From Bacillus sp. BP-3 (GTDB lineage: Bacteria; Bacillota; Bacilli; Bacillales; Bacillaceae_G): 64,000 nt of DNA. Below are positions 48,561-56,978 of this stretch, piece after piece. Both the position numbers and the translations under genes were made by a program. The stretch lies in the NCBI RefSeq assembly GCF_028401955.1, contig NZ_JAQOTJ010000002.1:372001-436000 (forward strand). Direction: 5' to 3'. Below the pieces are notes generated by a model. It was not told where the DNA came from and searched no databases. It saw nothing but the letters and a program-made list of their open reading frames with translations. The stretch's first letter is position 1. Every line of letters begins with the position of its first letter.

Positions 48561-48791
48561 TTACTTTTTAGTAACAAGCTTTGTCATGTCGAATAATCCA
48601 TTTGCGGATAATCCGATCGCTGTTCCTATGAAAACAGCTTCTTGAAGTGTGTTTTGTCCTGAAAGAATCATAAATAAGATTCCTAGCAAGATAGACGATA
48701 ACGGAATAAGTCTTTTTGGAACGTATTCTTATCGTTTTATCATCTCGTTAACGGCCAGAACTAATGTTGTAATTATTCCGATTTGAAACAT
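48561..48791 (-). pseudogene. Holin-like membrane protein with in-frame stop
   Basis: A 77-codon frame starting MFQIGIITTLVLAVNEMIKR, then TAA at codon 21 (48729-48731), then EYVPKRLIPLSSILLGILF to GLFDMTKLVTKK. It has two hydrophobic spans and a basic end as in small phage holins (phage lysis/holin-like families near endolysins). The TAA probably replaces CAA or AAA. The intact terminator after it shows it was recently a transcribed gene. No endolysin is found. Confidence 0.75.
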
Positions 48792-48877
48792 AGATATATG
48801 TCCCCTTTAATTAATATCTTTTAATCTTTATTAATTCTTTTAAAGAAAAGATTAAGTTCTTTTAGTAGCACCCCAGG

Positions 48878-49011
48878 GGGTGACCTATTATGAAAAAGAT
48901 ACGTAACCACACGGGTGACCTATTACCTATATCCCAAGTCACCGCATGGGTTACCTATACAAAAAAGAAAGGTCACCGATACGGTAACCTTTTGTTAAAT
49001 ATACACCGAAG
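48878..49011. repeat. 35-bp direct repeat array, four units
   Basis: Units start at 48878, 48913, 48948 and about 48983, exactly 35 bp apart. Each starts GGGTGACCTATTA (with variants GGGTTACC, GGTAACC) and ends near GTCACCGCA or GTAACCACA. The array lies between the holin remnant and the HTH gene. Confidence 0.8.
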
Positions 49012-49168
49012 GGTTCCAATCAACTAATCCTTTCGCGTGTTGCCGTGTTCGTTCTTAACGGTTGCAACATATGGCGTCATTTCTATATGGTCGTTTTGAT
49101 CATTCAGAAATCCTCTAATGTTTCTTCACGGTTAGATAGTCGAAGGCACAATTTTTGATTAATTAAAG

Positions 49169-49660
49169 TTACTTTACATTATCAATTTCATATTTACCCA
49201 ATAAATCTGATAAAGCCAATGAAATAATATCCATCTGACGAAGTTCTAATTTATCTGAAAAAGCATTCAATCTCTTCAAAATCTCATTGTTTATCACTAT
49301 TTTTTCGCGAATTTCTTCTCCTTTAGGAAGCTTATTAATTTCAGTAGATATTTCTGTTTTAAGTTTTTGAATCTTTTCAGCTTCTATATGATGATCAGCA
49401 ATCTTTTTTAAAATCAAAATTTGTTCAGGTGTAAAGTTCACTTCTTCTTTCTTCGATACAAATTCGAAGATGGATTTATTTTTATTTTGCATAAGAGGAC
49501 CAATTTTTCCCCCAACATAATTCCACTCACCCTCTTTCAAGGAATACTCCAATCCTTCCAAAGCATTTCTTAATTGACTCTCACAAACATTTATTTTTTC
49601 TGCTAATTCTACCAATGATATACCACTATTAAGACGTCTTATTACCTCCTGCACGTTCAA
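49169..49660 (-). CDS. Two-domain DNA-binding protein (HTH plus ribbon-helix-helix-like)
   Basis: A 163-aa protein. TTG 49660 is preferred since AAAGGGG is about eight bases upstream; the GTG at 49669 abuts it. The N-terminal third has an HTH-like SLVELAEKINVCESQLRNALEGL (about 11-34). The middle is a coiled-coil-prone ILILKKIADHHIEAEKIQKLKTEI. The C-terminus IVINNEILKRLNAFSDKLELRQMDIISLAL looks like a ribbon-helix-helix domain. Direct-repeat arrays flank it on both sides, so a partition, replication or regulatory role is plausible but not shown. Confidence 0.6.
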   Translation of the reverse strand: MNVQEVIRRLNSGISLVELAEKINVCESQLRNALEGLEYSLKEGEWNYVGGKIGPLMQNKNKSIFEFVSKKEEVNFTPEQILILKKIADHHIEAEKIQKLKTEISTEINKLPKGEEIREKIVINNEILKRLNAFSDKLELRQMDIISLALSDLLGKYEIDNVK

Positions 49661-50036
49661 ATCATACACCCCTTTACAATATTAATAAGATAAAAACCAT
49701 CTACTAAAACAGTGTCTTCGTCATATATCACCATATTTCCTTTTGATTCAACTTTATAACGCATAACAGAACTCGAAAGAACAGAAAATAACTATTAATT
49801 TTTTATAAATATCAATCCTATTTCTCGTATCCAACAAAAAAATATTCCGTGTATTCTAGAAAGCCTTACTTACAGACAAATAGCCCCCCGTCCCCCGTTG
49901 GATGGGGTTTCAACATATTTGTAATTATTTTTGTATTTAAAATTTCTTGTGATGATTCAATTATTGAAAGAGTTATTGTTATAAATATATTTATTCGTTG
50001 AATGAAAGTTTAAATGAAAGAAAAAAACAAGAAAGG

Positions 50037-50135
50037 TTTTGGTACATTGTTTTGGTACAATCAAATGCATTGATACAACAATACTAACAAAAGATAAGTA
50101 AAGATGTTTCATATTCGAATGTTTTTGGTACAAAT
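50037..50135 (+). repeat. GTTTTGGTACA iteron-like repeats, four copies
   Basis: Copies at 50037-50047, 50049-50060, about 50068-50078 (weaker, TTGATACA) and 50121-50132. Spacing is irregular. Confidence 0.55.
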
Positions 50136-50360
50136 AATTATAGAGATAAACAGAAGAAAGAATAGTAGTGAAACAGCTAAAGAATAAGAGAAGAAGAACA
50201 ATAACAATAACAGAATGAGAACCGGAACGGCTGATAACACACAATCTTTCTTTTCAATAACAACAATTGAATATTATTATTCAAAACTAAACAGCTGATA
50301 GCGGGGAACTAGGAGGCGGGTAACGTATGCCCCAGGATTAAAGATACCGCCCTTTAAGAA

Positions 50361-50453
50361 GTAGCCCCCTACAATAAATAGCCCGCTTATTAAAGCGGCA
50401 CCCCTACATAAAATAACCACCACAATATTAAAGCGGTCACACATAAAATGGGG
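50361..50453 (+). repeat. 38-bp tandem repeat, two and a half copies
   Basis: 50361-50398 and 50399-50436 share CCCCTACA..AAATA.CC and end ATTAAAGCGG; a third half copy (CACACATAAAATGGGG) follows. Confidence 0.6.
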
Positions 50454-50494
50454 TAGGGGGATACAAAGACGTCACCCCTTTAAATTTATAAAAC

Positions 50495-50600
50495 GTCCAT
50501 TAGGGCAGGATATTTTGGACATTATGTCCTTTGTTGATTTCATGAGGTTTATACCGTCCATTTGACATGTCCATTTTCTCGTTTTATAATAAGGACAGAA
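50495..50600 (+). promoter_or_regulatory. Promoter of serine recombinase gene with GGACA/TGTCC operators
   Basis: TTGACA (50562-50567) and TATAAT (50585-50590), spacer 17. GGACATTATGTCC (about 50517-50529) is an inverted repeat, and TGTCC or GGACA recurs several times around the promoter, as expected for a res or operator site. Confidence 0.75.
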
Positions 50601-50626
50601 ATAAGGGCAACGGGAGGACAATACAC

Positions 50627-51202
50627 ATGATTATCGGATATGCACGAGTAAGTACAGTAGAACAGAATTTGGACGCACAAATTAAAGCATTAGAAGAGGC
50701 TGGGGCGGAATACATATACCAAGATAAGAAGTCAGGAAAAGATTTAAACCGTGAAGGATTACAAGAAATGCTTTCAAAATTAAACACTGGGGACACTTTA
50801 GTGATTACGAAGATTGATAGAATAGCAAGAACGATAAAGGGCGGTATTTCGTTAATTGAAGAACTAACAACAAAAGGAATTAAACTTCATATTCTTAACA
50901 TGGGCTTATTCGATGGTTCTCCAACCTCCAAACTCATTATGAATGTTTTATTGTCCGTTGCAGAATTTGAACGTGAGATAATGCTAGAACGCCAACGTGA
51001 AGGCATAGCAATAGCAAAAGCAAACGGTAAATACAAAACAAAACCGAAAAAGTACCATGATAAGAACAAGGCATTGAATACTGCTTTAGAAATGTTAGCA
51101 AACCGTAAAACAAATGGATACACGGTTAAGAAGATTTGTGAGGAATATAATATAACGCGGTCATCACTATATGCGATCGCAAAAGAAAGAGGGATTCTGT
51201 AA
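50627..51202 (+). CDS. Serine recombinase (resolvase/invertase)
   Basis: A 191-aa small serine recombinase from ATG 50627 (GGGAGGACAATACAC upstream). MIIGYARVSTVEQNLDAQ contains the nucleophile Ser9 and the YARVS motif. IDRIARTIKGG and LSVAEFEREIMLERQREGIA are the typical arginine-rich active-site and helix E parts. The C-terminal HTH is KKICEEYNITRSSLYAIAKERG. Members resolve dimers or invert DNA. It reads plus, opposite to most of the element. Likely autoregulated through the operator-like repeats upstream. Confidence 0.92.
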   Translation: MIIGYARVSTVEQNLDAQIKALEEAGAEYIYQDKKSGKDLNREGLQEMLSKLNTGDTLVITKIDRIARTIKGGISLIEELTTKGIKLHILNMGLFDGSPTSKLIMNVLLSVAEFEREIMLERQREGIAIAKANGKYKTKPKKYHDKNKALNTALEMLANRKTNGYTVKKICEEYNITRSSLYAIAKERGIL

Positions 51203-51224
51203 AAAGGATTCCTCTTTTTGTTGT
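51186..51224 (+). terminator. Terminator of recombinase gene
   Basis: AGAGGGATTC / GGATTCCTCT hairpin, imperfect, then TTTTTG. It overlaps the stop codon. Confidence 0.65.
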
Positions 51225-51449
51225 CCTCTTTCATGCCATCGTATGACATGCCTGTTTACTAGATTACATTCCCATCTACCTATTTTGATTGAATAACGGT
51301 ACACCACACAAATGCAGTAATGACGCGGATTCGCTGGGATTTCTACTCAATTTGAAAGATTACAGATAGTGAACGTTTGGGGTATTTCTTGAATATTTCG
51401 TTTAACATCCCTATCAAGCCTGTAGACGCGTTTTAACACGAACTAGGCT

Positions 51450-51496
51450 ATAAAAAAAGACGAGTAACGACGTATGAACGTCATTACTCGTTGTTT
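51450..51496 (-). terminator. Terminator of HEPN-motif gene
   Basis: Stem ACGAGTAATGACG / CGTCGTTACTCGT on the minus strand, then CTTTTTTTAT. Confidence 0.85.
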
Positions 51497-51624
51497 ACCT
51501 TTTATACTGTTTCAATACCATCGGACTTATTGCTGATGTCGTAACTAGCCTTAATAAGTAGGTGGACTGGTACGTCTTGGCTAAACAACTTTATATTTTT
51601 TCACCACTTTATTATTCGTTTTAA

Positions 51625-52455
51625 CTAGACGTTATTTTCAGCAATCACTTCTTCAACTTTAAAATAATAATACAAACCTTTTTCAATACAATCATCTAAA
51701 ATTTCGCCACATAATCCTCCCAATGCCATTACATCATCATGTTTAAATCTAAATTTTTTTGTAAACCCATCAATCGAAATATCTATTCTTAATTTTTTAG
51801 AATCCTTTAGAATCTCCTCACTTGCTACATTATTACTATGTACAATATTATTCCTAACCTTTAACCAAAACTTTAGTAATTCATATTTTTTCGTGCCGAC
51901 AATAAAAGATTGTTCTTGTGTTTCTATATATTTCTCGAAATATTTAAGATATTTAACGATACCATTATCACTTCTATTCATCACATCATGCATCTTGGGA
52001 AGACTTGAATTAGCTTCAATAAGTGTCCTAGTTAGACGAAATAAAGTAGATTCTAGTAAACTTAGAAGCATTACAAGGGCTGCTAGAGAAGACATTTCGC
52101 CTTCTAATTCTATCTGTCTAAATTGAAATTCCCTATTCGCTACATGTGTAGCTTGAGTATAATTTGCATACTCTAAATTTGATTCATCCATTTCCTTCTT
52201 TAATTCCGCTAGCTTCTGTAATCTTTTTCTTGATTCTTCTAATTTCGATTCTATTTCACTTAAAATACGTTTCTCAGTTTTAACTGAAGAACGTAATATA
52301 GATAAAGATTCTAAATAATAATTATCTATTAAAGCATAAATTTCTCTAATTAAATCTGAAGGTAAATCATCATAAGTAGCACTTATCGCAAATAAGTGCG
52401 ACATTGAATCATGAAACCTTTGTAATGGGTTTTCTTCCACACACTCGTTTTTCAT
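51625..52455 (-). CDS. HEPN-motif protein, possible RNase of a defence system
   Basis: A 276-aa cytosolic protein. Residues about 55-95 form a charged coiled coil (KTEKRILSEIESKLEESRKRL). The second half is all-helical and carries RNNIVH at 201-206 in WLKVRNNIVHSNN, the R-x4-H motif of HEPN ribonucleases. Size and layout resemble MAE_28990-like HEPN proteins. HEPN RNases often cut tRNA or mRNA in anti-phage or toxin-antitoxin systems. No partner antitoxin gene is adjacent in the same direction. Activity is inferred from the motif only. Confidence 0.6.
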   Translation of the reverse strand: MKNECVEENPLQRFHDSMSHLFAISATYDDLPSDLIREIYALIDNYYLESLSILRSSVKTEKRILSEIESKLEESRKRLQKLAELKKEMDESNLEYANYTQATHVANREFQFRQIELEGEMSSLAALVMLLSLLESTLFRLTRTLIEANSSLPKMHDVMNRSDNGIVKYLKYFEKYIETQEQSFIVGTKKYELLKFWLKVRNNIVHSNNVASEEILKDSKKLRIDISIDGFTKKFRFKHDDVMALGGLCGEILDDCIEKGLYYYFKVEEVIAENNV

Positions 52456-52616
52456 ATCCTTTAATCACCTCATTTTTAATTCTAAGTTCATTAGTTGCAT
52501 GAAGATATTTATACCTTTATTATACATTACAAATATTTAAAAAACTTTATTGTAAACTAAATACCTTTATGGTTATTCTACATTTGTAATGGTGATAGTT
52601 CCAAGTGTACGACCTC

Positions 52617-53243
52617 CTAGTTATTTTGTACCTTTGCGTATTGTTCTGCGTGGTAATCTAATTCACCGTAAAAGGCATTTTTAACGTCCCTTGCTGTCAT
52701 AATTGGGTGGAATCCAGTTACATAGTCTTGCGTTGGATTGTAGTCAATTAAACGACGACTACGAATATCCATCGGCTTCAATCCTAATCTTTCTTCAATC
52801 TCATGAAACTCTAGCAACTTTGCATATCCTTCTTGAATTCTGTCATGATATTTCGTAAGTAATTGCAAGTAAATCAACTTCGCGGCTTTCAATTCTTCCA
52901 TAAGCTTTTCTTCATCTTTACGGATTTCGTTATAAACCGAGTCGCGATCGCGTAACGTTTCTTCTCGTAATCCTTCTAACGCATTCTGTAACAAATTATC
53001 GAATTTTGATAATATGTTCAGAACTCGTGCCTTTTCTTCATGTAAGCTGTTCAATGTAGTTTGTATACTTGCGTTTGGTTTGCCGTCTTCCATGATGGCC
53101 TTCTGGAAGTCATTTTCTACTTCACTTTGCATGAAATGAATTTCCCCATCAATTTCTGCTAGTCGTGTTTGTAACTCTGTGCGTTTACCCTCGTATCTTT
53201 CGATCAGTGTTTCTGCCTTTTCGTTTACGTTTTTAAAGTACAT
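52617..53243 (-). CDS. Coiled-coil element protein
   Basis: A 208-aa Glu/Lys-rich protein, mostly long helices (about 1-130 coiled-coil prone). The C-terminus has RLGLKPMDIRSRRLIDYNP and MTARDVKNAFYGELDYHAEQYAK. It begins 18 bp after the TerS-like gene in the same direction and is probably cotranscribed. In phages such a gene after small terminase may be a scaffold or a packaging accessory; I do not recognise the family. Confidence 0.55.
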   Translation of the reverse strand: MYFKNVNEKAETLIERYEGKRTELQTRLAEIDGEIHFMQSEVENDFQKAIMEDGKPNASIQTTLNSLHEEKARVLNILSKFDNLLQNALEGLREETLRDRDSVYNEIRKDEEKLMEELKAAKLIYLQLLTKYHDRIQEGYAKLLEFHEIEERLGLKPMDIRSRRLIDYNPTQDYVTGFHPIMTARDVKNAFYGELDYHAEQYAKVQNN

Positions 53244-53260
53244 AATTTAAATTCCCCCTG

Positions 53261-53659
53261 TTATTTTTGACTATCTGCTAGTAATCTATCAATTTCAGCA
53301 AACATGTCCTCTGTGATTCCTTCATCTGTCACGTGTAATTCTTGCTTCACGTGGACTTCTTCGATGTTCTTCAGACGTCCAGTCGTTTGTAAGTAAAGTT
53401 TGGCGTGCTGACTACTCCCTTTTACCGCACGTTCGACAATGGTTTCCATAATGCTTTCGTATGCACTATCAATAAGTTTCTGGCGTATTTCGCGTTCCAT
53501 TTCCAACCATTCAGGACGCTGACGCCAATTATAAATTGTTCTACGGTCTACACCGATATCTTTACAAATACTTGTTAATGATTCACCAGAACGGCTGCGG
53601 TAAAATACCTGGTTTAATAATGCTAATTGGTGCGTTGTTAATTTAAATTTCTTTGCCAT
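53261..53659 (-). CDS. phBC6A51-type HTH protein, small-terminase-like
   Basis: A 132-aa protein from ATG 53659 (GGGGGCTGTACTA upstream). The N-terminal HTH SLTSICKDIGVDRRTIYNWRQRPEWLEMER (about 24-53) and the following helices KLYLQTTGRLKNIEEVHVKQEL are typical of the phBC6A51 helix-turn-helix family and small terminase subunits, which recognise the packaging start on phage DNA. No large terminase is present, as in satellites that redirect helper packaging. It overlaps the preceding XRE gene by 17 bp. Confidence 0.7.
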   Translation of the reverse strand: MAKKFKLTTHQLALLNQVFYRSRSGESLTSICKDIGVDRRTIYNWRQRPEWLEMEREIRQKLIDSAYESIMETIVERAVKGSSQHAKLYLQTTGRLKNIEEVHVKQELHVTDEGITEDMFAEIDRLLADSQK

Positions 53660-53924
53660 TAGTACAGCCCCCATTCGTTTTTAAATCTATTAGCATGTTA
53701 AACGCAATGATTTCCTCGATACTGAACCCGTATTTCATAAATCCAGTAAGAATACGATAATTAGTTAACTTCGATATGCCGCGGTTACCTTGTTCAATGC
53801 TTGCTAACAATGATTTTGATACACGGCAAGATTCTGCGAACTCCTCACGCGTAACACCCACAAGATAGCGTAATATCTTAATAGTTTTTCTGTTTAATTC
53901 AAGTTTAAAATTGTATGATTCCAT
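53643..53924 (-). CDS. XRE-family helix-turn-helix regulator
   Basis: A 93-aa protein; ATG 53924 has GTAGGTGGTTAAATAT upstream. The HTH is ILRYLVGVTREEFAESCRVSKSLLASIEQGNRGISK (about 17-52), a Cro/CI type. The C-terminal tail is short. It heads the operon with the small-terminase-like and coiled-coil genes, so it may control that operon or the element. Confidence 0.82.
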   Translation of the reverse strand: MESYNFKLELNRKTIKILRYLVGVTREEFAESCRVSKSLLASIEQGNRGISKLTNYRILTGFMKYGFSIEEIIAFNMLIDLKTNGGCTNGKEI

Positions 53925-55615
53925 ATATTTAACCACCTACATATTTGGGATAATGTGCATAAAAAAAGAGGGTGGCCCGTACACCGCCTAATGAACAATG
54001 ATTGTAGAAAGAAGCGTGAAAGGATTGAAACAAGTGAAGCCTAAAAAAGTTATGGAAGCCTTGCTGTGCTTCCTACACTATAAGCTTTCTACCTCACACT
54101 TTTACAAGTTCCGATTGTATCGAAATTTGAGTTATCTGGTACAAATAAAGATGTAAAACAAAAAAAGACCCTCCTACGGCAAGAACCATGAAAGGGCAAG
54201 GCGACTATACATTAAGTTATAAAAACAAACGAACATAAGGGCGTATATTCGTTTTATTCTCTTACAATATTAATTTAATTTTTTGTTGCAAACTTGCCGT
54301 AGGCCTACGAGGACTTTAGTCTGAGTAATAATCTTTTTTCTTTTATAACGGTCTATCGCTAGATAGACAGACTTATTCATTAAAACATTTTAAAGCTAAA
54401 GCTTTAATTCTTTTTATCGTTTTTCTTTTTTATTTTAAGTTCTTAAGTTCTAATTACATAGCAAACCGTGTGCATGTTTTACAAGCAAAATAAATGTTGA
54501 ATTTTTGTTGCAAATCACAATCCTTTGCGGCACAAGGCTTTGAAGGTTGCATAATGTTTGTGCTTGTACTTGTAGACATTTTTCCCCTTTTTATTAAGTA
54601 CACATTATGGGACACACACCCTTGTGATACGTCCTCTTACAGAACTACTGATACTACACGGTTCTCATAAGCTTACTTGCACATTGCACAAGGGTGTGTG
54701 CTTACATGTCGAAAAGGTGTGCTTTAACCTTTACAAAAAGAAAAAACGCCTTGAACGAGGTTCAAGACGCTAACACAAAAGGGGACGAAAGCCCCCGACC
54801 TTATACAGTATTATAGCACAAAAAAGAAGAACCCTAGCAAGCTAGCTAAGAGTCCTTTCCATCAAAAATGACAAAGGGTATTTCATCGAATGACTTGTTT
54901 TCAGTGTATAACGGATATTTTGTTGTTATAAATTCGCAGAATCACATTTTCCTTCTAGAAAACTTCAAAATTCGATTCAAAAAGTTAAAGGTACAATTGC
55001 GTATTTCGATGAAGAATCACCTGTTTTTACGATGCAATGTAAAGATGAAATTTTCTATCATATAATTTTGAACGATATCGTACGCGTAGGACATCATGAA
55101 CAAGAGTACACGTACAAATGAAACGATAGAAAAAATGTATAACCGGTTTTGAACAATTTCTAATAAGGAAGCTGTTCGTTTTTTTTGACAAATGAGAAAT
55201 AGATTTCGCATGTATATTTCTTTTTTTGACAATTTGATACGATGAACTTTTTTGGAAATGTGGCTAAATCCGTTGACAACTTTTTTGAAATACACTTTAT
55301 TGACATGCGTTTTAGAATGTTGGTTCATATTCTTTGTATTGTAAAAAGATCGGTCATTTCTGTCGAAAAAATAAATTTTTAAAAAGAAACAAATTATACA
55401 TATATCTTGTGTCCTTTTTTAAAAAGTAATACAATATTTAGAGAATAAACAACACAGAATCAACGAGGAATGTAACAACTTATCTTAATCTAATTTACTA
55501 GTAAATTAATATGTCGGCTGTGCAAATTAATTACTAATATCGGGAGATAAGATAAGTATGAAAAAAAGCCTTTCGTATTCCCGTACGAAAAGCTTCATAG
55601 AAAGTAGGTGAGTTT
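53925..55615. other. 1.7-kb structured, gene-poor region
   Basis: No clear gene. Inverted repeats: CTCCTACGGCAAG (54171-) with CTTGCCGTAGG (54288-), the 14-bp pair at 54613-54701, CTTGAAC / GTTCAAG near 54753-54769, and GGGG / CCCC at about 54781-54797. TTTTTGTTGCAAA recurs at about 54282 and 54504. A broken small frame may lie at 54868-55110 (MTKGISSNDL, shift, then VFTMQCKDEIFYHIILND). Replication origin or packaging site is possible. Confidence 0.45.
54613..54701. repeat. 14-bp perfect inverted repeat
   Basis: CACACACCCTTGTG (54613-54626) and CACAAGGGTGTGTG (54688-54701), 61 bp apart. It could form a large hairpin or a protein-binding site. Confidence 0.8.
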
Positions 55616-55720
55616 ATGCATTTACCAACAGTGATGGCATTGTGTGTCATCTTGACGCTAGTATTTACTGTGCTTTTCGGCGTTTTAAACATTGTAGTAA
55701 ACGTCCTCACCAAGAAATAA
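55616..55720 (+). CDS. 34-aa membrane peptide, type I toxin-like
   Basis: ATG 55616 with AAGTAGGTGAG upstream; the peptide starts MHLPTVMALCVILTLVF and ends VVNVLTKK. One hydrophobic span with a basic tail, like TxpA/BsrG/Fst-type toxins or small phage membrane peptides. Upstream are a hairpin TTTCGTA / TACGAAA (55570-55590) and a longer imperfect repeat ACTTATCTTAATCT (55479-) with AGATAAGATAAGT (55545-). A strong terminator follows. The antisense RNA expected of a type I system is not identified. Confidence 0.6.
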   Translation: MHLPTVMALCVILTLVFTVLFGVLNIVVNVLTKK

Positions 55721-55744
55721 GAAATAATTTTATGCTTTTTATCT

Positions 55745-55785
55745 GAAGCATCTTAAGTGTTCCCGCACTTAAGGTGCTTTTTTCT
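55745..55785 (+). terminator. Terminator of the 34-aa peptide gene
   Basis: Perfect stem GCATCTTAAGTG / CACTTAAGGTGC (one G-U type pair) then TTTTTT. Confidence 0.93.
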
Positions 55786-55997
55786 TTGTTAGGTAATGTA
55801 TATTCAATGTACATTCAATATACAATATTGAATCCTAAGTTCATTATACGTTCAGTACTTCCCTTTTTTCAAGATATCCACTCAAAGTTTACAATACAAT
55901 TTGTTAATCGAAGTACACCGTTGTATACGCAACCCATTCTTTCTCAATTCATTTTCTTATCCTTTTACTTCTAAATATTTAAGTATTCCTGTACATT

Positions 55998-56249
55998 TTA
56001 ATATATTTCTTTTGGCTTCTGAAAATAAAAATAAACCTCCATCCATCTACTTTTAAAAGAAACCATATTACCACATGGACACTTATCTGTTTCTCTTTCA
56101 TGGTATGGGGCATCATGATTAGCTAATAAAATAATATATTCTTGCCCACATTTATCACAAGCTGCATGTTCCAGTGCTTCACATGAATTTAATATATTTT
56201 CCGATGTAATATTATACTTTTCTCTTACTTCCGCAGATAGGTCTAACAT
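55998..56249 (-). CDS. Small zinc-ribbon-like element protein
   Basis: An 83-aa protein; ATG 56249 has AGGAGGAGAAGT just before it. Cysteines in CDKCGQEY and, 25 residues on, DKCPCGNM could bind one zinc ion. N-terminal helix LSAEVREKYNITSENILNSCEAL. Unknown function; probably DNA- or protein-binding. Confidence 0.65.
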   Translation of the reverse strand: MLDLSAEVREKYNITSENILNSCEALEHAACDKCGQEYIILLANHDAPYHERETDKCPCGNMVSFKSRWMEVYFYFQKPKEIY

Positions 56250-56377
56250 ACTTCTCCTCCTAAAATTCAATCTTTTCTTAACTCAATTCAACATTTTAGA
56301 AATATATCCTCTAAAATTAAAACTCCTTAAACTCTACAACCATAGAACCTATAATTCCACAAAAAAAGCAAGGACGT

Positions 56378-56836
56378 TTATGCCCCTGCTAAATGATATT
56401 CACTATCTATCTGTTTTTTTCGTGTTATTTCATCATTAATACGTATCACTGTTCCTATTGGCACTTTGCAGAATTCAGCAATTTTAGCTAGTTCCGCACC
56501 CTCTTTAATAGAATTTCTAATACGTTGCTTGTCTGCTTCTGAAATATAACGCTTATACTTCGGCTGTTCGTAATGACCTAGAACGACTTGAAGGTTCGGT
56601 ACTGAATTGTCCCACGGTATACCGTTAATTCGTACAATAGATTTATCCTTTAAATCGTAGCCTAGTATAGTTAGAATAACCGTCTCTACTTCAATAAACT
56701 CACCCTCAAGAACGATATATTCATAACCATGATCGTCCCGAATCATTCTTGGTCTAATAATCAATCCCGAAGCAAAGTTTACCTCGATTTTATCCATATT
56801 GCGTTTGATGATGTTGATTTTGTGTTCTGAAATCAT
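56378..56836 (-). CDS. Element protein with C-terminal HTH
   Basis: A 152-aa protein. The first 90 residues form a beta-rich domain (INIIKRNMDKIEVNFASGLIIRP, EYIVLEGEFIEVETVILTILGY). The C-terminus ISEADKQRIRNSIKEGAELAKIAEFCKVPIGTVIRINDE (about 98-136) is an HTH. It is likely a regulator of the element. A GC hairpin with seven U follows the stop at about 56362-56388. Confidence 0.65.
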   Translation of the reverse strand: MISEHKINIIKRNMDKIEVNFASGLIIRPRMIRDDHGYEYIVLEGEFIEVETVILTILGYDLKDKSIVRINGIPWDNSVPNLQVVLGHYEQPKYKRYISEADKQRIRNSIKEGAELAKIAEFCKVPIGTVIRINDEITRKKQIDSEYHLAGA

Positions 56837-56978
56837 GTATTTTATCCTCCGATACTAGTTTAAAAATAACCTTTCTTCACCGTTAATTAGTATCGGATTT
56901 ATGTTTTGTGACATAAAACACTTGGATAATTATTTCTTCCCCTTAAAATTCTCTTTCTGAACCGTATTATTACTTCTT

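Larger units (their letters stand above)
49661..50561. other. 900-bp gene-free region with repeat arrays
   Basis: Stops are dense in all frames. It holds two repeat groups listed separately (50037-50135 and 50361-50453) and a GC-rich hairpin-prone run near 49886-49915. Divergent promoters for the HTH gene and recombinase must lie here. Confidence 0.5.

Noticed and set aside
54868-55065. 65-codon plus-strand frame starting MTKGISSNDL
   Set aside because: No ribosome site, and the better protein-like part lies in another frame; kept only as a possible broken gene in the region note.
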